DNA from: Candidatus Heimdallarchaeota archaeon
GTDB lineage: Archaea > Asgardarchaeota > Heimdallarchaeia > JABLTI01
Direction of reading: 5' to 3'
Length of the DNA: 64,000 nucleotides
NCBI GenBank assembly: GCA_019056785.1
Contig: DXJV01000019.1
Span: 1-64,000, forward strand
This document shows positions 45,113 through 54,709 of this stretch, in pieces. The number at the start of each line of letters is the position of its first letter. Position 1 is the stretch's first letter. The position numbers were made by a program, and so were the translations under genes. The notes under the pieces are model-generated. The model worked only from the letters and a program-made list of their open reading frames with translations, was not told the origin of the DNA and did no database searches.

Positions 45113-45616
45113 ATGGCCGCCATAAAAGAAAAGATTGTAAACGTTTCATCAGTAGCACTCGAAACCAAACGCCCCATTCTTGTCAGTGCATGCCTTTTGG
45201 GAATTAATTGTAAATACAACGGCCAAAATAATAGAAAAGAAGCAGTTATTAATTTAGCAAAAAGTCAATTAGTGATTCCTGTCTGCCCAGAAGTGCTGGG
45301 AGGGTTGCCCACACCAAGAGCACCACAAAGTATTGCTGGAGGAACCGGAGCAGATGTCCTCGACAAAAAAGCAACGGTGCTAACAAATGAAGATGTGGAT
45401 GTAACAGAAAACTTTCTGCGGGGAGCAGAAGAAACGCTAAAGATCGCAGAAATTAATAACTGCTCACAAGCTATCTTTAAAGAACGAAGCCCTTCTTGTG
45501 GCGTCCATTTTATTCATTCGTTTGATAAAAATGGCAAATTGATTCCAGGAGAGGGAGTGACAACTGCACTCTTGAAAAGAAAGGGAATAAAAGTCATTTC
45601 TGATGAAGAGTTGTAA
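45113..45616 (+). CDS. DUF523 family protein
   Basis: This 167-residue protein carries the conserved motifs SACLLGINCKYNG, PVCPEVLGGLPTPRAP and KERSPSCG, with several conserved Cys residues. This suggests a metal or thiol function. The family (YbbK-like) is widespread and uncharacterised, sometimes linked to 2-thiouracil desulfidation. The start is the ATG at 45113 with GGTGA 7 bases upstream; an ATG at 45109 is out of frame. Confidence 0.88.
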   Translation: MAAIKEKIVNVSSVALETKRPILVSACLLGINCKYNGQNNRKEAVINLAKSQLVIPVCPEVLGGLPTPRAPQSIAGGTGADVLDKKATVLTNEDVDVTENFLRGAEETLKIAEINNCSQAIFKERSPSCGVHFIHSFDKNGKLIPGEGVTTALLKRKGIKVISDEEL

Positions 45617-45642
45617 AAGCAGTAGAAAGAATAATGTGAAAA

Positions 45643-46389
45643 TCACACCTGAAAATCTCTTTTAACAAGAGAGATGAATGTTTGGAGGTTCCCCCGAAAA
45701 GTCGGTTGGAGCTTACTAAAACGTTCAAGCTCTGGAGAAACAAAAAGGCTGTCTTTTTGAGGGTTCTCTGAGCAGTGAAAGGTTGGCATGCCAATTTTAA
45801 TGGGACCAACAATATCTGTTAAAAACTCATTTCCAACCATAATACAATTTTCTGCTTTGCGTTTGATCTTTTTGAGAATTTCCAAATAATATTCTTCCCG
45901 GGGCTTACAAAAATACATATTTTCAGCATGCGTAACCAATTTGAACTCAAAATCCGACAGGCCACTCCAATCCATGCGCTTTTTAATCGCAATCTCCGGA
46001 AAAATGGGAGTTGTTGCCAATACAATCTCTAAACCCTTATCGAGACAGAGTTGTACTGCTTCACGCCCGAATTCTGCCGGTTGAACATACACAGAGAGTT
46101 CATTATAATCATTAGAATAAAACTCGAGAAAATCAGCGTAGAGTTTTTTTGGTTTTCGTTTATAGTATTTGGCCATTTCTTGCATGAATGTTTTTATATT
46201 ACGCTCTCGCGGAAGGCGACTAAACATCACCTTCTTTGTGATTTCCGTCAAAGTTTCATAAAAGTACTGAACATCTAGTTCACTAAAGTACTTGTTGTGA
46301 AGCATTTTGAAGTATTTGCTACTAAAAGCAAGCTCATCAATGGTGTTCAAAGTTGAGTCCATGTCAAAAAGAACCGTGGTGATTTCCAT
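45643..46389 (-). CDS. HAD-superfamily hydrolase
   Basis: About 248 residues from the ATG at 46389. Motif I FDMDSTL supplies the nucleophile and acid Asp near the N-terminus. A helical cap follows; motif II is LATTP, motif III Lys lies in CKPREEYY, and motif IV reads GNEFLTDI where GDxxxD/GNDxxxD is usual. The chemistry should be intact. The substrate is unknown: phosphatase or dehalogenase-like. It is divergent from mptA across a repeat-rich gap. Confidence 0.82.
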   Translation of the reverse strand: MEITTVLFDMDSTLNTIDELAFSSKYFKMLHNKYFSELDVQYFYETLTEITKKVMFSRLPRERNIKTFMQEMAKYYKRKPKKLYADFLEFYSNDYNELSVYVQPAEFGREAVQLCLDKGLEIVLATTPIFPEIAIKKRMDWSGLSDFEFKLVTHAENMYFCKPREEYYLEILKKIKRKAENCIMVGNEFLTDIVGPIKIGMPTFHCSENPQKDSLFVSPELERFSKLQPTFRGNLQTFISLVKRDFQV

Positions 46390-46438
46390 AGCTAGTACCA
46401 AACTCCATAAACACATAACTACAGCCATTTCTATTGAT

Positions 46439-46491
46439 AAGCTTTTCTTTTAAAAAGTGAATTCTTAAAAGAAAGCTTTTCTTTCAAAAAA
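46439..46491. repeat. Three copies of an AAGCTTTTCTTT element (two direct, one inverted)
   Basis: Copy 1 starts at 46439. An inverted copy (TTAAAAGAAAGCTT, 46465-46478) pairs with it over 14 bp with one bulged T. A third direct copy spans 46473-46491. They overlap the likely minus-strand TATA (CTTTTTAAAAG) of the HAD gene and lie just before the mptA promoter. Confidence 0.5.
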
Positions 46492-46508
46492 CATTTACGA
46501 AGCAAGAA

Positions 46509-46517
46509 TTTATATGT
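46509..46517 (+). promoter_or_regulatory. TATA box for mptA
   Basis: ATTTATATG lies about 50 bases before the mptA start codon. Confidence 0.45.
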
Positions 46518-46563
46518 CAAAATCTGAAATCGATTAGTAGTAATTACTAAAGAATAAAAATCG

Positions 46564-47388
46564 GTGAGCTTTTTGAAAGATCAAATTGAAACACAAAACG
46601 AACGGCCAAAAGATGCCTTTTCCTTAGACTTTGTAGGGATAACGAATTTCAAAACACTCTTGGTGATAAGAAGAAATGGCAAAACCTTTCATTTAACCCC
46701 TGTGATCGAAGCAACAATAAACCTTCCGGCAGAGAGAAAAGGAGCGCACATGTCAAGAATAAGCGAATCTGTAGTGGAAATCATCAACGATGAACGAAAC
46801 GCACATAATTCTGTAGAAGAATTGTCTCTGCAAGTGTTGCAAAAATTACGAGAAAAACATCATTACACAAAAGCTCACCTCAAAGTAAATTTCGATTTTT
46901 TTTATGAGACAAAAACACCAAAAAGCCAGAAGAAAACCTTTGAAGTTGTGAATGTGACTGTTGATACGTGGGTCGCCGAAAAAGAAGAGAACAAATTCAA
47001 AATCACTATTGAATACATTGGTAACACAGTCTGCCCCCATGCGATGGAAAACAGTCCGAAAAAAAGAACACATATGCAACGTGCAATTGGAAGCTTAGCG
47101 GCAACCGGAACATTAGAAGAAATGCCCACATTCGAAGAAATGGTCGCTGTACTTAAGAAATCCTTCCCCGCAGAAACCTATTCTATTTTAAAAACAAATG
47201 ACGAACAAGCCGTTATTGACAAAATGTTTGAAAAACCGATGTTTGTCGAGGATGTCTGTAGAAGTATTCTTGCTAAGGCAGAAGAAACATTCAAAGACAA
47301 ACATCTAAAACTCGAGGCAGTGGCAAGAAGCTTAGAAAGCATCCACAAACATGATGTCATTGCGAAAGGGCATTTAACCATTAATTAA
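46564..47388 (+). CDS. mptA: GTP cyclohydrolase MptA/FolE2
   Basis: This 274-residue protein (COG1469) converts GTP to a 7,8-dihydroneopterin phosphate, the entry to methanopterin or folate. Visible motifs are FVGITNFKTLLVIRRNG, INLPAERKGAHMSRISESV (about 52-70) and the metal-site segment NTVCPHAMENSP. The start is GTG and no clear Shine-Dalgarno is seen. It works with the pterin genes at 20374, 22110 and 36617, although none is adjacent. It converges with the CapA-like gene. Confidence 0.93.
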   Translation: MSFLKDQIETQNERPKDAFSLDFVGITNFKTLLVIRRNGKTFHLTPVIEATINLPAERKGAHMSRISESVVEIINDERNAHNSVEELSLQVLQKLREKHHYTKAHLKVNFDFFYETKTPKSQKKTFEVVNVTVDTWVAEKEENKFKITIEYIGNTVCPHAMENSPKKRTHMQRAIGSLAATGTLEEMPTFEEMVAVLKKSFPAETYSILKTNDEQAVIDKMFEKPMFVEDVCRSILAKAEETFKDKHLKLEAVARSLESIHKHDVIAKGHLTIN

Positions 47389-47398
47389 GAAAGCGATT

Positions 47399-48409
47399 TC
47401 AAATCTCATCAAACCATTGACATTTCCGATTAAGCTCACAGCGTACCTTTCCATCTTTTGGTGGATATAGCAAAGAGAAATACCAAGAAAGATTGCCAAC
47501 TTGCCAAACGCCATCTTTGTTGGGGCCAATCTCGAGTTTGAGCACAATGCCGTATTTATGATAGATTTTCCAAGCCACACCATAGCTAAAGTTGCCAAGT
47601 GAATACGCGACCAACTTTTTCCCTTTGGAGGTATCAACAGCTGTTACGGGCTGTGGTGTGTGGGAATGATGCCCGATAATAGCATCCCATTGCTCAAGGA
47701 GTTTTTGAGCAACCTTAATCTGAGAAGGATGGGGATAGAGATATAGTTCATAACCCCAATGCGGATAGAGAAAATTGAATGCTGCAGAAGGATAAAAGGC
47801 CTCATTGAGTTGTTTAAAAGAAGCAATAAATTCACACGGTTGATTGCTCCAACTAGATGCAGTAGCGATATTGATTTTATCCTCGAGTAAAATGTTCGGA
47901 ACGTCGCGCCGGCCCATTACTTGAAAGCCATGCTTTTGCAAGATGTGATGGCTCTTTTTGTAAGCATTCCACCCGAAATCATTGGAATGATTGTTAGCAT
48001 ATGATAAAACAATCTGCTCTGGCGGGAGTATTGTTTTCAAAGTTGCGAGTATCCGTTGGCCATGCACTTGTTCAGCAATGACTTCATGCTTTCTATGGGT
48101 AATAATCCCTTCAAAATTACCAACTAAATAATCAATCCCTTGGAAAAAATGTCTGAGAGCCGGTCCAAGAATCAACTCGCGGGAACACATTTTCATTATG
48201 TCACCAACAAAACCAAAAGTATACTTTGGAGTGATTTTATTTAAGGTGACTTTATGAGGGAGGAACTTTACAAGACCTTTATAACGCTTTGTTGGGCCAG
48301 TCACATAATGACTGAGAAAATCGACTTTTTCAAGGAGGCTGTAGGTCTGATAAAACCGTCGCCGATTAGTTTCATAGGCCCAATCAGGATCAGATGCTTC
48401 AAATTCCAT
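47399..48409 (-). CDS. CapA-like metallophosphatase-fold protein
   Basis: This 336-residue protein has the calcineurin-like PGA-cap fold: FGFVGDIM, YLVGNFEGII, LSYANNHSNDFGW and IIGHHSHTPQPV hold the metal ligands. The family is tied to poly-gamma-glutamate capsule synthesis in bacteria, but capB/C genes are absent here, so a general phosphoesterase or cell-surface polymer role is possible. No signal peptide or membrane anchor is visible. Confidence 0.83.
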   Translation of the reverse strand: MEFEASDPDWAYETNRRRFYQTYSLLEKVDFLSHYVTGPTKRYKGLVKFLPHKVTLNKITPKYTFGFVGDIMKMCSRELILGPALRHFFQGIDYLVGNFEGIITHRKHEVIAEQVHGQRILATLKTILPPEQIVLSYANNHSNDFGWNAYKKSHHILQKHGFQVMGRRDVPNILLEDKINIATASSWSNQPCEFIASFKQLNEAFYPSAAFNFLYPHWGYELYLYPHPSQIKVAQKLLEQWDAIIGHHSHTPQPVTAVDTSKGKKLVAYSLGNFSYGVAWKIYHKYGIVLKLEIGPNKDGVWQVGNLSWYFSLLYPPKDGKVRCELNRKCQWFDEI

Positions 48410-48761
48410 AGTGCATCACAAAGTAAGAACCTAAAGTGAGAGGAAGGTTATTTACCACTAATAGACAATCAAAGCTATTTTAGTACTTTTCGGTAGCATG
48501 GCTTGATTCCAAAAAGTCAATGCAGCTGTTTGTAATAGCTGCTGTCAATGGTTATTCTGAATGATTAAGTGGTTTAGAGCCAGATCAACTAGTAATTTTA
48601 ATACAAACGAGCACAAGCTCTCTTCACCTTCTTTATTCCCCCAAAAACAGCTCTTATAATTATGAATGCTTCAAGACCTTTTCAAACTCAAAAAAAGAAT
48701 GAAGTAAAAAAAGGAGAAATAAAAAGGGGAGAATAATTGCCAGAAGTTGGAAGTGTGAAAA
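48410..48761. other. Intergenic region upstream of the CapA-like gene
   Basis: These 352 bases contain no supported gene. A TATA-like ACTAAAATAG for the minus-strand gene lies near 48475-48487, and a short hairpin GCAGCT-N9-AGCTGC at 48522-48542. Confidence 0.5.
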
Positions 48762-50912
48762 TCATTTATCGGCTAGCTGAGGTACCACTTTGGCGAGAGC
48801 CTTCTTTAATGCTGTAATAACCTCCTCTCGCATGCCTTCCACGAATTTTAACGACCCTACCACTTCATGCCCTCCACCGTCGATGCCAGCTTGCGGGAGT
48901 TTTTTCTTCAAGTCTTTAATTATTGCCGGAAAGTTTATGAGGACATTTCTTGAACGGAGGACAACGAAGTCTGGACCCAACCCAAGGGTTATCACTCCTC
49001 TTTCTGGGTGCTCTTCACAAAGAAGGTCATGAATAGCGCCTGTTGTTTTTCCTGGTGGTGGGAACTCGAATTTTCTGGCGAATTTTTCGACATCTATTGT
49101 TCCCAAAATCACATTGTTTGCTAATTCTTCAGTAGAGAGATGTGCTTTGCAGATTGCTATTTGATTATCAAGAGCGCCTTTTGCCTCTTCGTAGAGAAAG
49201 TCCACCAACTCTAAATGAGTTTCGCTGAGGGAATCATCAAATCCTAATATGCTATCAATAATATTCTTTCCATCTGCGAATCGCAAGAAGTATTGCTCAT
49301 AATCTATTGCGAGAGCCATTTTTTGCAAGAGCTCTTCTGTAAAACCTTTTTTCTTGGCAATTTTTAAATACTGTTCAAGTGCTTTCCCCGAAACACGATC
49401 TGCCACACCGGCCAATGCGGCTAAAAAGGCAATCCTTTCGGAGATTTTTGGATTAATAATTCGGGCCAACTCAACACCCAACATCCCTGAACAGAGGTTG
49501 TAATCGCCCTCATAGAAATAAGGATTCACGTGTAATGAAACAGTTTTCTTAATAACTTTTTCAGGAAAGTGATGGTCAAGAACCACAACATTCAATCCGA
49601 AAAGCTTGGCTTTTTTAATGGACGCCAGACTTTCAGTTGAACTTCCAAGATCCAGAAGTACAACGAGTGGGAGTTTATCGCCAAATTTTATAGCATCCTG
49701 CAGAGCAAAATCAACATCCTTGGTTACATCAATAAAATCCCAGAAGGGTGATTTAGAGGGCGAACGTTTTAAGCGAAACTCCGTACTGTCAGGTTGCTCC
49801 TCTATGATGAGAGGGAGAATTGCTTGCTCAAGAGCAACTGCACAAGAAATGCCATCAGTATCAGCATGGTGCCGGAGGAGAATTGGTGTTCCATCAAAAA
49901 TAGCTCGTCTAATAATTTTAGCCAACTTATAAAGATCCTCTTGCATCTTTGTGAGAATGTCATTTTTGATCAAGAAATCCACTTTTTCCGGTTCAGATTT
50001 TTCATCAAGTGCTTTCTCGATCTGACGGCGGATTGTTTTAGTTTCTTCATCACCTGCTTCTGTCATGTCATGAATCTCAATTTGGAGAATATCACGATGA
50101 GTATTTACTACACCATACACTTCAACAATATCACCAATAGCAATATCTTTGTAGGGATTGTCTTCAGTAGGTTTGATAAATGCAACGCCAGCAATAGAGC
50201 CTGTAGCATCAACAAAGTTATAGGCAATTGGCCCAGAAGTTTTCTTAATTTGTGAGACTTTAGCTTGGATAAGGACGGTTTTATCCTGCATTTTCCTCGA
50301 GATACTTGAGATGGCAGTTTTAGGGAGGGTGTCACGGCGAACGCCATGGCGATAGTCAGTAAGGTTAGTAGGAATTAGTTCGAGTTTCCCGTCACGCGTT
50401 TTTGAATTAACATAAACAATAATTTCTTTGCCAATGTCGCTCCGTTTAATGCCTTTCAAGTTTCGATTACGGATCAACCCTTGAACACCGGGATACAATT
50501 CAGCAAAAACACCAAAATCTTTGAAATCTTTGACAGTAGCATGGTAATAAGTTCCAACCTTCACTGTCCGCGTGGAGCAAGGAGGTTTTAAGACAAAAAC
50601 AATGGGCGACACCTTGCACTCTTGACAAATGTCTGCTGGCGTTTGCCCGGCAGGCTGTTGCTTTTTGATCTGCTTGCCACAAGAATCACAAACAATAATG
50701 GCCCCTTTCCCACCACAAGTGCTGCATCGTTTTTTATCAATTAAGGAACCAGTGCCACCACAAGTCTTACATTTATAGGCATCATCATTTTCAGCCCCAA
50801 AAGAGGAAACGATAATCTTAGTACTCCCTAATCCTTTACAATCAGGGCAAGTGGTGTTGGAAATGATTTCAAAGCCTGACCCTTTGCACACCGGACATTT
50901 TACTTTTGCCAT
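48762..50912 (-). CDS. RecJ-like DHH phosphoesterase with DnaJ-type zinc fingers, S1 and OB domains (COG1107)
   Basis: This 716-residue protein has four CxxCxGxG-like zinc motifs at residues 7-70 (CPVCKGSG, CPDCKGLG, CKTCGGTG, CSTCGGKG) and an S1 RNA-binding domain (about 118-190, GTYYHATVKDFKDFGVFAEL). An OB fold (about 205-290), a DHH domain (RHHADTDGISCAVAL, later VVLDHHFPE) and a DHHA1 end (GIDGGGHEVVG) follow. These are archaeal RecJ/Cdc45-related nucleases. The zinc/S1 front suggests RNA or mixed substrates. It is probably an exonuclease in replication or RNA turnover. Confidence 0.9.
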   Translation of the reverse strand: MAKVKCPVCKGSGFEIISNTTCPDCKGLGSTKIIVSSFGAENDDAYKCKTCGGTGSLIDKKRCSTCGGKGAIIVCDSCGKQIKKQQPAGQTPADICQECKVSPIVFVLKPPCSTRTVKVGTYYHATVKDFKDFGVFAELYPGVQGLIRNRNLKGIKRSDIGKEIIVYVNSKTRDGKLELIPTNLTDYRHGVRRDTLPKTAISSISRKMQDKTVLIQAKVSQIKKTSGPIAYNFVDATGSIAGVAFIKPTEDNPYKDIAIGDIVEVYGVVNTHRDILQIEIHDMTEAGDEETKTIRRQIEKALDEKSEPEKVDFLIKNDILTKMQEDLYKLAKIIRRAIFDGTPILLRHHADTDGISCAVALEQAILPLIIEEQPDSTEFRLKRSPSKSPFWDFIDVTKDVDFALQDAIKFGDKLPLVVLLDLGSSTESLASIKKAKLFGLNVVVLDHHFPEKVIKKTVSLHVNPYFYEGDYNLCSGMLGVELARIINPKISERIAFLAALAGVADRVSGKALEQYLKIAKKKGFTEELLQKMALAIDYEQYFLRFADGKNIIDSILGFDDSLSETHLELVDFLYEEAKGALDNQIAICKAHLSTEELANNVILGTIDVEKFARKFEFPPPGKTTGAIHDLLCEEHPERGVITLGLGPDFVVLRSRNVLINFPAIIKDLKKKLPQAGIDGGGHEVVGSLKFVEGMREEVITALKKALAKVVPQLADK

Positions 50913-51124
50913 TAAAATTACTCCATAATTAGATAATGACTTAACAGCAAAACCAAAGCAGTTTTCAAGTTTTCCATCTTATCTAAAAAAATTCGTCTAA
51001 ACTTTTCCGTGTAAATTTCGACTGCCTTTTAAGTTTTATCCTAAAAAGGATTTAAGAACAAGAAAGTTCTCAGGAAAAAAACAGACAAAGAGAAAGGTAG
51101 CAAAAAAAAACGTGGCTTGATAAA

Positions 51125-51979
51125 TCATTCATTAAAAAATTCTTGGAAAATTTCTTTTTCTTCATCTGGCTCTTCGTTGGGAGAGCATACACTAGAATAA
51201 GAAAGGAGAACCACACCTATAACAAGAAGTAATAAAGAAAGACTCTTTACAGCCAAAACCCAGGTTGCCAAATTAGACCACTCCGAAAAGATGATCATCC
51301 CCCCAAAAACAGGTATAGTAAGTGTCATAATAGAAAAAACAGGCGCAACAATAACTGCTTTCCCTTTTTGGAAGGCTATCTGTGGTAAGATACCAGCACA
51401 AATGTTGTAAAAAGCCATAAGAAGGACATACACCCACCAAACCCATTCCTTTAAAAGTGAAACAAAGGAAAAACCAATTTGCCCAAAGTTAATGCCACTC
51501 ATGAAAGCTTTAGTGAAAATGTCTCCCAGACCAGAGAAAATGCCACCTGCAAGGGCAAAAACAATACTTCCTAAATGGAATTTTCGGGCAGCAGAATAAC
51601 TCATGGCTAGAACCATTAATCCAGTTAAGAGAGAAATAAAAAGGATGGCTTTAACTTGTAGAAATGAATTGTTAACCTCAGTGAGAGTATAGGTACGTTC
51701 CCCACCAAAGTTTGTTACCCCTAAGAGAACGACACCCATGATGATGAGCACGATAGCAGTCAACTCCCAAGAATTAATTGCTTCGTGAAGATAGAAATGT
51801 GAAAATAGTGCCAGAGAAAGAAAACCAACTGCTTGTAAAGGAGCAACGACAGAAAGAGAGCCTTGATTCATAGCAACAACAAGAAATAGAAATGAAAGGA
51901 CTGTGAGAAGAAAACCAAAAAGCCAGGTCCGGTTGGTGAAGAAATTCTTAAGATTCTGCCAAAAAGAAATAGTCTCCAC
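51125..51979 (-). CDS. DMT-superfamily (EamA-like) transporter
   Basis: This 284-residue protein has about nine to ten hydrophobic helices in two similar halves, the EamA layout. The conserved VAPLQAVGFLSLALFSHFYLHEAINSWELTAIVLIIMGVVLLG matches the end of the first half. It begins inside a long helix, so a short N-terminal truncation or alternative start cannot be excluded. The C-terminus is acidic (NEEPDEEKEIFQEF). The substrate is unknown; NIPA-type Mg2+ transporters are relatives. Confidence 0.78.
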   Translation of the reverse strand: METISFWQNLKNFFTNRTWLFGFLLTVLSFLFLVVAMNQGSLSVVAPLQAVGFLSLALFSHFYLHEAINSWELTAIVLIIMGVVLLGVTNFGGERTYTLTEVNNSFLQVKAILFISLLTGLMVLAMSYSAARKFHLGSIVFALAGGIFSGLGDIFTKAFMSGINFGQIGFSFVSLLKEWVWWVYVLLMAFYNICAGILPQIAFQKGKAVIVAPVFSIMTLTIPVFGGMIIFSEWSNLATWVLAVKSLSLLLLVIGVVLLSYSSVCSPNEEPDEEKEIFQEFFNE

Positions 51980-52113
51980 TTGGGGAAGAGAAGAAGCCCG
52001 GACATCACACGAAGTTACAACAAAACGGTAATTTTAAAAGGGAAAAGAACGCAAGGCAAAAATTGGTCTGGAAAAAAGGGAAAAAAAGAACAAAAAATAG
52101 GTGATAACGAAGA

Positions 52114-54495
52114 ATGACAAGTGAGAAAACGATGAAAGAAGAAACCCAAGAAGAAATGGAAACAACGGTAACAAAAGAAACGGTACAAAAGCCAGCCATA
52201 AAAGCAGAAGAAAAAGCTAGAGAAAGTAAAGAAGAAACAAAAGAAAATCAAGGAATAGAAGAGATAAAAGAAATAATAGAACTCGAGGAAAACAGAAAGA
52301 GATTCTGGTATAGAATGCAAGGAGGGATAAAAGGCACACTCTATGGGATATGGGAATTCTTCAGACATCCGAAAAAAACACTGAAAAGGTTCTATAAAAA
52401 CAAGGGACTAATAGTCTACTTGGTAGCAATACTGGCTGGAGTGGTAGGAGCAATAGCAGCATGGTTCTTCAGCAATTACATATCAATAATGAGAATATTG
52501 TTCTATGGACTGATGTTTAATAACGCAGGAAGCATAGGGAGAATAGCATTAATAATACTATTACCAACAATAGCGGCAGCAGTAACCGCACCAATATTAA
52601 ACAAGTGGGCACCAGAAGCTAAAGGTCACGGCATTCCGGAGGTTATGGAGAGTATTCTGTATAAAGATGGTTATATTAAGACTACCACACCTTACCTCAA
52701 GATGTCACTTTCTGGCATTTGCATTGGTGGTGGGTTAAGTCTTGGTCGTGAAGGGCCCATTGCTCAGATTGGTGGTGGTTTTAGCTCTTTTCTTGGTCGC
52801 CATTTGGGTTTGAAGGGGCGCTATATTCGTACTGTTGTTGTTTGTGGTTTAGTAGCAGGCATTGCTACTACTTTTAATGCCCCTATTGGTGGGGCTCTTT
52901 TTGGCCTCGAGATTTTAATTATTTCTCTTAGCGCTGATCAGCTGATTCCTGTTATTTTATCCTCTATGATTGCCACCATTATTGGCCGTTTTATTCTTGA
53001 ACGTCGTGCTCAACCTGTTTTCTCTCTCCCCAGTGAATTGACTGAGATCGAATTTTCAGATTATATCCCCTATTTACATTGGTTCTTACTTCTGGGTGTT
53101 CTTGCAGGCTTTGTTGCTTTATTTTATACGAAAGCCATTGGTTTAGTTGAACAACTTGTCCATAAAATCCACCGAGTGCATCCTGTTCTCTGGCCCATTG
53201 CAGGTGGTTTACTTACCGGTCTTCTTGGGCTTATCTCCCCAAAAGAAGGCAACCGTCAGCTCAATTTCTCTCCGCTTGGAAATGAACAACCGGTTATTTC
53301 CATTGATAATGTGAATGGCATCCCCCGTATTTTTGGCGTTGGTTATGAAACAATCACTGATCTCTTCTATAACAAACCTCAAACTGATTCTTGGAGCATC
53401 TTTGGAGGTGGGATTTTTGTTGTTATTATTCTCTTAGTTCTTCTCAAGATCTTGGCTACAGGCTTTTCTGTTGGGACAGGCAACTCGGGTGGAGTATTTG
53501 CCCCAGGGCTTTTTATTGGCGCCTCGACCGGCTATTTGTTCGCCATTGGTGTTGATTCTCTTGACCCAGCCATTACTCTTTCCTCACAAGACATCGCTTT
53601 ATTTACTCTAGCTGGCCTTGCAAGTGTTTTTGCTGGCTCCTCGCGGGCTGTTTTAACCATGATTTTTATGGCTTCTGAGATGACGTCCTCCTATTATACT
53701 TTTATCCCACTCATGCTCACCTGCACTATCAGCTTCTTCATCAACAAGCTTACCATGAAGAGCAATATTTACACACAAAAACTCGAATTACGTGGCCTTG
53801 ATGTTACTCTTGCTGGTCCGACCGACATTCTCGAAACCTACAAAGTTAAGGACATTATGACAACCAACGTTATCTGTGTCCCGAAGGATATGCGAATGCA
53901 TGAGTTTGACTCTCTCGTCAAAACAATGGACCACCTTGGCTATCCTATTATCAATATGGAAGGGAAATTTCTTGGCATGATCACCACTACCCATCTCAAA
54001 GAAGCCCTCAGTACAAACCAAATGGATAAGACGGTTTATGAGATAGGCGAAAAAGACCCCTATGTTCTCTTTCCAAATGAAACGCTCGACCAGGCGATGA
54101 GCCTCCTCTTTAGAAGCGAAATCGGGCGGATTGCTGTTCTTGACTCACCAGAAACACGCAATTTAGTGGGCATCATTTCCAACTCAGACATCTTGCGTGG
54201 CTTGGAGATGCAAAAATTGAAAGACCTCGAAGAACGACGATATGCTGACCAAAAGCTCGCAGAATTGGAGCTGCGCCTTGTCCAAAAGACTATCGAAAAA
54301 TATCCCGAGCTTGCTGAAAAGGTCAAAGTCATTAAGCGAGAAGATGTCAATCGGATCATTGAGAAGGACCTCCTCAACTTTCTCCGAGAAAAATGCGCTG
54401 TTAACACTTTGAAGGAGAAAATCGAAGAAGAATATCAAGCTGTTATTCAAAAGAAGAAAAAGGCTCCTAAGAAGAAAGGAAAAGCCGCTAAATAA
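52114..54495 (+). CDS. ClC-family chloride channel/antiporter with CBS domains
   Basis: This 793-residue protein has a ~65-residue Glu/Lys-rich N-terminus, then the ClC membrane domain with GHGIPE (anion filter), LGREGPIAQIGGG (gating Glu 213) and GNSGGVFAPGLFIG. Two CBS domains (about 580-700) and a basic coiled C-terminus (KKKKAPKKKGKAAK) follow. The gating Glu favours H+/Cl- exchange. The first ~167 codons use only ATA for Ile (19 of 19) and almost only AGA for Arg. From the GHGIPE region on, Ile is ATT and Arg CGT/CGC. This break is treated under findings. Confidence 0.92.
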   Translation: MTSEKTMKEETQEEMETTVTKETVQKPAIKAEEKARESKEETKENQGIEEIKEIIELEENRKRFWYRMQGGIKGTLYGIWEFFRHPKKTLKRFYKNKGLIVYLVAILAGVVGAIAAWFFSNYISIMRILFYGLMFNNAGSIGRIALIILLPTIAAAVTAPILNKWAPEAKGHGIPEVMESILYKDGYIKTTTPYLKMSLSGICIGGGLSLGREGPIAQIGGGFSSFLGRHLGLKGRYIRTVVVCGLVAGIATTFNAPIGGALFGLEILIISLSADQLIPVILSSMIATIIGRFILERRAQPVFSLPSELTEIEFSDYIPYLHWFLLLGVLAGFVALFYTKAIGLVEQLVHKIHRVHPVLWPIAGGLLTGLLGLISPKEGNRQLNFSPLGNEQPVISIDNVNGIPRIFGVGYETITDLFYNKPQTDSWSIFGGGIFVVIILLVLLKILATGFSVGTGNSGGVFAPGLFIGASTGYLFAIGVDSLDPAITLSSQDIALFTLAGLASVFAGSSRAVLTMIFMASEMTSSYYTFIPLMLTCTISFFINKLTMKSNIYTQKLELRGLDVTLAGPTDILETYKVKDIMTTNVICVPKDMRMHEFDSLVKTMDHLGYPIINMEGKFLGMITTTHLKEALSTNQMDKTVYEIGEKDPYVLFPNETLDQAMSLLFRSEIGRIAVLDSPETRNLVGIISNSDILRGLEMQKLKDLEERRYADQKLAELELRLVQKTIEKYPELAEKVKVIKREDVNRIIEKDLLNFLREKCAVNTLKEKIEEEYQAVIQKKKKAPKKKGKAAK

Positions 54496-54529
54496 CAACA
54501 GTCCATACAAGAACTTTCCTTTGATCGCC

Positions 54530-54575
54530 TTTTTTCTCCTTTTTTTCATCCTTTTCTTTTCCTTTTTTCTTTAAA
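54530..54575 (+). terminator. T-rich terminator after the ClC gene
   Basis: Several T-runs follow within 90 bases of the stop codon, without a stable hairpin. Confidence 0.45.
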
Positions 54576-54709
54576 GCTCTTCTCCGGTTAATTCTGAAAG
54601 TAACAACAATTAAAAACAACGGAAAGTTCTTACCATTTAACTTTACAAAGAATAGTTTAAGGACTATTTTGAGTTTAATCATTGATTAGAATAAAAGGTG
54701 AAGCATAAA

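Noticed and set aside
48522-48542. GCAGCT-N9-AGCTGC hairpin as an operator
   Set aside because: Six base pairs in 350 bases of AT-rich DNA is weak evidence and it is not placed at a clear promoter.
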